From Lacrimispora defluvii (GTDB lineage Bacteria > Bacillota > Clostridia > Lachnospirales > Lachnospiraceae): DNA of 54,730 nucleotides. The position numbers were made by a program, and so were the translations under genes. A model generated the notes under the pieces. It was not told the DNA's origin and did not search any database. It was given only the letters and a program-made list of their open reading frames with translations. Positions 51,167-54,730 of the stretch are shown piece by piece (position 1 is the first letter of the stretch; every line of letters begins with the position of its first letter). Location of the stretch: contig JAAOXG010000005.1 of NCBI GenBank assembly GCA_013036995.1, positions 1 to 54,730 of the forward strand, given 5' to 3'.

Positions 51167-51862
51167 ATGTTCAGCCCAATTAAAAACACGAAGGTTTATG
51201 AACAGGTAATGGATCAGATCAGGGAAATGATTGACAACGGAGTTTTGAAAAAAGGAGACAAGCTTCCTTCTGAGAGAGATTTAGTTGAAGAATTACAGGT
51301 GAGCAGAGCGTCAATCCGGGAAGCGCTTCGGGCTTTGGAAGTCATTGGATTAATCGAGTGCAGGCAGGGTGAAGGAAATTTTATTAAATCAAGCTTTCAG
51401 GATAATTTGTTTGAACCTTTATCTATCATGTATACGCTGGAAGGAACCAATCCGGAAGACATACTGGAATTAAGAAAGATAATGGAAGTAGAGGCTTCCG
51501 GTCTGGCTGCAAAGAGAATAACGGATGAACAATTAGGCGAATTAAAAGAAATCATGGAACGGTTTGAAAACTGTACAGATGAAAAAATGAATGCAATGAT
51601 TGATAAAGAGCTGCATTATAAAATTGCAGAGTACTCAGGAAATGTGTTGATTTTTAACATTCTAAGAACTGTATCACATCTGGTAGATGATTTTATTAAA
51701 GATACCAGAAAATTAATCATAGCAGACCAGGAAAAGAAAAAAATACTTCTGTCACAACACAAGGAAATCTATCTGGCCATTGAAATGCACAGCTCTGTTG
51801 CAGCACGTAAAGCGATGCGTCAGCATCTTGATTACACCAACAAGTATATTAAAATGATCTGA
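51167..51862 (+). CDS. FadR/LldR-type GntR regulator
   Basis: 231 residues. Winged-helix GntR domain (about 5-70, 'GDKLPSERDLVEELQVSRAS', 'IREALRALEVIGLIECRQGE') and a C-terminal all-helical FCD domain (about 90-225) with metal-ligand-type His/Asp positions (Asp and His in 'DKELHYKIAEYSGN', His in 'LSQHKEIYLAIEMH'). The FCD subfamily senses small carboxylates such as lactate or glycolate. A perfect TGGTCAGACCA, the classic FadR-family operator, lies in front of etfB 1.2 kb downstream, so lactate-type electron flow is the likely target (inference). ATG 51167 follows CAGGAGG; the longer frame from 51125 overlaps the -10 box. Confidence 0.9.
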   Translation: MFSPIKNTKVYEQVMDQIREMIDNGVLKKGDKLPSERDLVEELQVSRASIREALRALEVIGLIECRQGEGNFIKSSFQDNLFEPLSIMYTLEGTNPEDILELRKIMEVEASGLAAKRITDEQLGELKEIMERFENCTDEKMNAMIDKELHYKIAEYSGNVLIFNILRTVSHLVDDFIKDTRKLIIADQEKKKILLSQHKEIYLAIEMHSSVAARKAMRQHLDYTNKYIKMI

Positions 51863-51879
51863 TGATAGGGAGAATAAAT

Positions 51880-52926
51880 ATGTTGGAACTATACAAAGCC
51901 ATTGCAGACTGCGATTCCAATCAAAGAAATATGGTTGCGACAGTGATCGATGGAGAAGCCTTGGGACAGAAGGCATTGTTTTCTGATGAGATGCTTATCT
52001 GTGAGACGAAAGAGTCCGGTTATTTTTCTGGGCACGCTGAAACCATATGGAACATGGCAAGTGATAAAGATCAATGCAGGAAAGGTTTGATTACTCTTGA
52101 TGGCAGGCGGATTTACTGTGACTGGCTGGGGCAGGAGATTCATCTGGTGATATGCGGTGCAGGTCATGTCTCAATTCCGGTGATACAGATTGGTCTCATG
52201 ATGGGGTGTGAAGTCACCGTACTTGAAGACCGTCCCCAATTTGCAGACAATGCCAGGCGGGCAGGAGCGACAACGGTTATTTGCGAACCATTTGAGCAGG
52301 GTCTGAGCCAAGTGGAGGGCGGCAGTAATACGTATTTTGTTATTGTAACAAGAGGCCACCGCTATGATCAGACGTGTCTGGATCTGATTGCCAGGAAAAA
52401 TCATGCCTATATTGGAATGATTGGAAGCCGGGCACGGGTGGCAAAGGTAAAAGAGACTGCATTGTTAAACGGCTGCGATAAGGCAGTTCTTGATCAGTTA
52501 TACAGTCCCATTGGACTGAATATCAATGCGGAAACTCCGGTTGAAATCGGAGTTGCTATTATGGCAGAGATCATCGAAGTGAAGAACAGGAAGATGCGTT
52601 CCAGCGGATATTCCAAAGATATACTGCATGCCATTTTGAAGCCGGAAGAAAAATCAGGACGAAAGGTTCTGGTTACCATTGTGGCAAGAAAGGGGTCAGC
52701 ACCCCGGGATGTAGGGACTAAGATGCTGGTAACCCCGGAAGGAAGATGTATTGGAACCATTGGCGGCGGTTGTATGGAGTCAGAGGTTCTTCAGATCGCA
52801 TTTCAGATGCTTCACAGTGAAAGGGAGAAGTCCCGGCTTTTCCATGTGGATATGACCGGAGCAGATGCAGAAGAGGAAGGCATGGTGTGCGGCGGGGTTA
52901 TCGATGTATTGCTAGAAGTTATCTGA
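51880..52926 (+). CDS. XdhC/CoxI-family protein, unusual domain order
   Basis: 348 residues. An N-terminal region (1-90) of unclear type is followed by the Rossmann domain of XdhC ('LVICGAGHVSIPVIQIG', 'IGMIGSRARVAKVKETAL') and then, at the C-terminus (about 258-348), a CoxI-type module with 'VARKGSAPRDVGTKMLVTPE' and 'GTIGGGCMESEVLQIAF'. In canonical XdhC the CoxI module comes first. XdhC proteins help load sulfurated molybdenum cofactor into xanthine-dehydrogenase-type enzymes; no such enzyme is in the window. ATG 51880 follows AGGGAGA. A terminator follows, separating it from etfB. Confidence 0.85.
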   Translation: MLELYKAIADCDSNQRNMVATVIDGEALGQKALFSDEMLICETKESGYFSGHAETIWNMASDKDQCRKGLITLDGRRIYCDWLGQEIHLVICGAGHVSIPVIQIGLMMGCEVTVLEDRPQFADNARRAGATTVICEPFEQGLSQVEGGSNTYFVIVTRGHRYDQTCLDLIARKNHAYIGMIGSRARVAKVKETALLNGCDKAVLDQLYSPIGLNINAETPVEIGVAIMAEIIEVKNRKMRSSGYSKDILHAILKPEEKSGRKVLVTIVARKGSAPRDVGTKMLVTPEGRCIGTIGGGCMESEVLQIAFQMLHSEREKSRLFHVDMTGADAEEEGMVCGGVIDVLLEVI

Positions 52927-52938
52927 TTCTTATGATAT

Positions 52939-52990
52939 AAGGTCAGAACGGCTTAAAATCAAAATGATGAGCCGCTCTGACCTTTTTATT
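52939..52990 (+). terminator. Strong intrinsic terminator
   Basis: 15-bp stem (AAGGTCAGA-A-CGGCT / AGCCG-C-TCTGACCTT, one mismatch), followed by T5. It ends the regulator-xdhC transcript. Confidence 0.9.
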
Positions 52991-53011
52991 TGAATATTTT
53001 TACTATAATTT

Positions 53012-53040
53012 TTGAAAATGTATAGATGTTTTTTTAATAT
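53012..53040 (+). promoter_or_regulatory. Promoter of etfB
   Basis: TTGAAA (53012-53017), 17-base spacer, TAATAT (53035-53040). The FadR-type operator lies at about +14 to +24, a good repressor position. A TATTAT at 53046 is an alternative -10. Confidence 0.55.
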
Positions 53041-53060
53041 TGTGATATTATGGCAATAAG

Positions 53061-53071
53061 TGGTCAGACCA
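53061..53071. promoter_or_regulatory. FadR/LldR-type operator TGGTCAGACCA
   Basis: An exact 11-bp palindrome TGGTC-A-GACCA, identical to the core consensus TGGTCNGACCA known for FadR and shared by related FCD-GntR regulators. It is downstream of the etfB promoter and upstream of its start codon. The encoded FCD-GntR protein at 51167-51862 is the obvious candidate binder. Confidence 0.75.
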
Positions 53072-53156
53072 TTATACCAATAAAGCAATACAAATCCATA
53101 TTACGTTTGTATGATTTGCCACACTATATTTAATACATAGAAAGAGAGGGATACGA

Positions 53157-53972
53157 ATGGATATTTTAGTCTGTATCAAGCAGGTTCCGGATACATCAAA
53201 AGTTGAAGTGGATCCGGTGACTGGTGTTTTAAAGAGAGATGGTGTAGATTCAAAAATGAACCCCTATGACTTGTATGCTTTGGAAACCGCACTGAGAATA
53301 AAAGAGCAGCAGGGCGGATTGGTAAAGGTGATCAGCATGGGACCGCCTCAGGCGAAAGAGGTTATTAAAGAAGCATATATGATGGGGGCAGACGACGGGG
53401 CCTTAATAACAGACAGAAAGTTTGCTGGAGCAGATGTACTGGCAACCTCTTATACCATTTCCCAGGGTGTAAGAAAAATGGGGGATTTTGACCTTATCCT
53501 ATGCGGGAAGCAGACAACAGATGGTGATACCGCTCAGGTAGGACCAGAGATGGGGGAATATCTTGGAATCCCGCATATTACCAACGTTTTAAAGATTGTA
53601 GAAATAAAAGAAAAATCAATCATAGTAGAAATGGATATGCCGGACACCATTGAAGTCGCCGAAATCCAGTTTCCATGTTTAATCACCGTTGAGAAAGATA
53701 TTTTTCAGCCAAGACTGCCATCTTACAAGAAAAAGTTAGAGGCAAAAGACAAGGAAATCAAAATCCTGACCATCAATGATTTTGAAGATAAAGATGAGAT
53801 GAAATACGGGTTAAATGGTTCCCCCACACAGGTAGAGAGAATATTCCCCCCATCCGTCAACAATGACAGAGAGATATGGACTGGAACCGGAGATAAACTC
53901 TGTTTACAAATGGCATCAAAACTGAAAGAGTTAACAGTCATACCCGATGGGGTGGGAGTAGTAGTGAAATGA
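53157..53972 (+). CDS. etfB: Electron transfer flavoprotein beta subunit
   Basis: 271 residues: '[20 protein letters not shown]' start, '[20 protein letters not shown]' nucleotide-binding block, and the EtfB signature 'VEVAEIQ'-like '[17 protein letters not shown]'. The soluble FAD/AMP-binding subunit works as a dimer with EtfA and, in clostridia, bifurcates electrons with lactate or acyl-CoA dehydrogenases. ATG follows AGAGAGGG. Regulator and operator resemble the lactate-oxidation (lct) operons of acetogens, in which etfB is followed by etfA and a lactate dehydrogenase. Here no etfA follows; only a hairpin and an opposed unknown gene, so the operon is interrupted or misassembled. Confidence 0.93.
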   Translation: MDILVCIKQVPDTSKVEVDPVTGVLKRDGVDSKMNPYDLYALETALRIKEQQGGLVKVISMGPPQAKEVIKEAYMMGADDGALITDRKFAGADVLATSYTISQGVRKMGDFDLILCGKQTTDGDTAQVGPEMGEYLGIPHITNVLKIVEIKEKSIIVEMDMPDTIEVAEIQFPCLITVEKDIFQPRLPSYKKKLEAKDKEIKILTINDFEDKDEMKYGLNGSPTQVERIFPPSVNNDREIWTGTGDKLCLQMASKLKELTVIPDGVGVVVK

Positions 53973-54015
53973 ATCAGGGAAAGGAGTTTTCGTTGGAGAA
54001 CTCCTTTCCCTGATT
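53972..54015 (+). terminator. Long hairpin directly after etfB
   Basis: A perfect 17-bp stem (AATCAGGGAAAGGAGTT and its complement) begins at the etfB stop codon, loop of 10 bases, but with no U-tract. It may terminate or protect the transcript. Its place right after etfB argues that etfB is normally transcribed alone here. Confidence 0.6.
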
Positions 54016-54037
54016 GACGTTCATAACAATTATGTAA

Positions 54038-54607
54038 TTACCGTTCCCGTCGGCTTGATGAAACTGGGTTATCACAGTACTTCTCCATCACAGCGGCGTA
54101 CCTGTCCCAATCAAAATCATTGTAAAAATATTTGCCGTCAACAATTCTAAAGTCGCCGCCCCCATAAGAATTAGTCCATGAGATTTCATTAGGCGGGGGA
54201 TTACTGAGTGTTAATTCGCTGAATATTTCCTCTCCGGATAATAAATCCACTATGCGTATTTTTAAGCTTAAAAGATATACAGCAAAATTAATGTCGCCGG
54301 TGTAAGTGGCATAATACTTCCCATCCGTGTATTCTTCGTAAACTGCAAAACGCGCATTTACCGGATTAATTACAGGAACTAAAGCGTCAGACTCTCTCGC
54401 GTATATATAAGCACCATATACAGATGTATTAATGTTATAGTCACTTATCCCATACCCATCAATCCATTCCCGGCGGGTAGGATCATCCACGATACGAATA
54501 TAGCCACCATCCCATGAGCCTGCAGGTGGAAACTCCTTCATCAGCTGTTCTGCTTCGTCCAATGAATAAACATTGACAGGACTTTTGGTGTCATATATAT
54601 ACCTGAC
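54038..54607 (-). CDS. Unknown protein, probably 5'-truncated
   Basis: The frame is open from 54607 to a stop at 54038 (about 189 codons) but has no ATG; the only near start is TTG 54562 with no ribosome site. The codons above it (reading ...YDTKSPVNVYSL) look like true coding, so the N-terminus is likely missing. The rest is beta-rich and aromatic ('DGGYIRIVDDPTRREWIDGY', 'GGDFRIVDGKYFYNDFDWDR') with no family I recognise. The region beyond 54607 toward the assembly end is unrelated-looking non-coding DNA, so a gene break or a misjoin near 54607 is likely. Confidence 0.5.
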   Translation of the reverse strand, partial: VRYIYDTKSPVNVYSLDEAEQLMKEFPPAGSWDGGYIRIVDDPTRREWIDGYGISDYNINTSVYGAYIYARESDALVPVINPVNARFAVYEEYTDGKYYATYTGDINFAVYLLSLKIRIVDLLSGEEIFSELTLSNPPPNEISWTNSYGGGDFRIVDGKYFYNDFDWDRYAAVMEKYCDNPVSSSRRER

Positions 54608-54687
54608 TCAAACTTCGCACATAGAAATTAGCTATGCACCTTGAAAATTCAATACCTGGCAGTTATTCAGTTGTCAAAGTTCAGCTA
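54608..54687. other. Non-coding stretch before the assembly end
   Basis: About 80 bases with no frame. Contains the palindromic TTGAAAATTCAA and phrases such as GTTGTCAAAG (minus strand CTTTGACAAC followed by TGAATAAC) of the sort seen near rRNA operons or insertion elements in clostridia (recollection). A repeated sequence here would explain why the assembly stops. Confidence 0.35.
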
Positions 54688-54730
54688 CTGTATATTATAC
54701 ACATCTGACGCTTCCGACGAAGAGAATACA
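54688..54730 (-). other. Sequencing adapter remnant (not genomic)
   Basis: The minus strand of 54688-54720 agrees at 30 of 33 positions with the Nextera transposase read-1 adapter (which I recall as beginning TCGTCGGCAGCGTC and ending AGATGTGTATAAGAGACAG). The three differences are all single-base changes. The next bases (54721-54728, AGAGAATA) resemble an i5 index in the order expected, with one mismatch to the index AGAGGATA that I remember. These bases are an artefact of library preparation. Confidence 0.9.

Noticed and set aside
1-54730. CRISPR array, rRNA or tRNA genes
   Set aside because: No regularly spaced repeats and no cloverleaf or rRNA-like sequence were seen on reading; short structured RNAs could still be missed by eye.

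Overview
The window looks like chromosomal DNA of a low-to-mid GC anaerobic Firmicute, most likely a gut or soil Lachnospiraceae (the Clostridium/Lacrimispora/Hungatella neighbourhood). The reasons are the strong AGGAGG ribosome sites with ATG/GTG/TTG starts, a membrane pyrophosphatase, a Na+-decarboxylase pair, YesMN-type two-component regulation, a CUT1 sugar transporter without its own ATPase, and an EtfB with a FadR-type regulator. The family assignment is an inference from gene content; no 16S or tRNA gene was seen.

Layout. (1) 1-4.6 kb: 5' part of a collagen-repeat surface protein (minus, runs off the left edge), oadG-oadB (minus) and hppA (plus): sodium/proton energetics. (2) 4.6-21.6 kb: a carbohydrate locus. 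A minus-strand unit (sensor kinase, AraC-type response regulator, heparinase II/III-like enzyme) faces a plus-strand unit (solute-binding lipoprotein, two permeases, GH2 beta-glucuronidase with the N-x-K-G motif, GH88 unsaturated glucuronyl hydrolase, DUF2264 protein), followed by a separately promoted GH2 beta-galactosidase. Together they fit import and breakdown of a uronic-acid-containing polysaccharide or glycosaminoglycan-like oligomer. (3) 21.7-32.4 kb: small stand-alone genes (DUF3788, MmcQ/YjbR, DinB-like), a leader-peptide/terminator-controlled heterodimeric ABC exporter, a patatin-like protein, pcrA, a small acidic membrane protein and rlmD. (4) 32.4-36.2 kb: a 2.9-kb integrative element sits at the 3' end of rlmD and rebuilds its last codons. 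Directly after it lies the left end of a second, mostly lost element, then gene debris: a glycyl-tRNA synthetase tail joined head-on to a beheaded ABC ATPase. (5) 36.2-44.2 kb: ABC-2 permease, a SGNH esterase/PadR/flavin-reductase operon behind a perfect palindrome, Ku plus a minimal ATP ligase (NHEJ), an ECF sigma/anti-sigma pair, and small unknown genes. (6) 44.2-51.0 kb: an Opp/Nik-type ABC importer bracketed by two related SAM methyltransferases, all in one probable operon. (7) 51.1-54.0 kb: FadR-type regulator, XdhC-like protein, and etfB behind a TGGTCAGACCA operator, with no etfA after it.

The last about 43 bases (54688-54730) match a sequencing-library transposase adapter almost perfectly and should not be read as genomic; the right edge is therefore an assembly end.

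The strongest leads are the methyltransferase-bracketed transporter, the three-hairpin attenuator with a 31-residue leader peptide, the tandem integration scar at rlmD whose duplicated tail encodes the presumed catalytic Glu, and a Shine-Dalgarno site separated from its start codon by a small hairpin.
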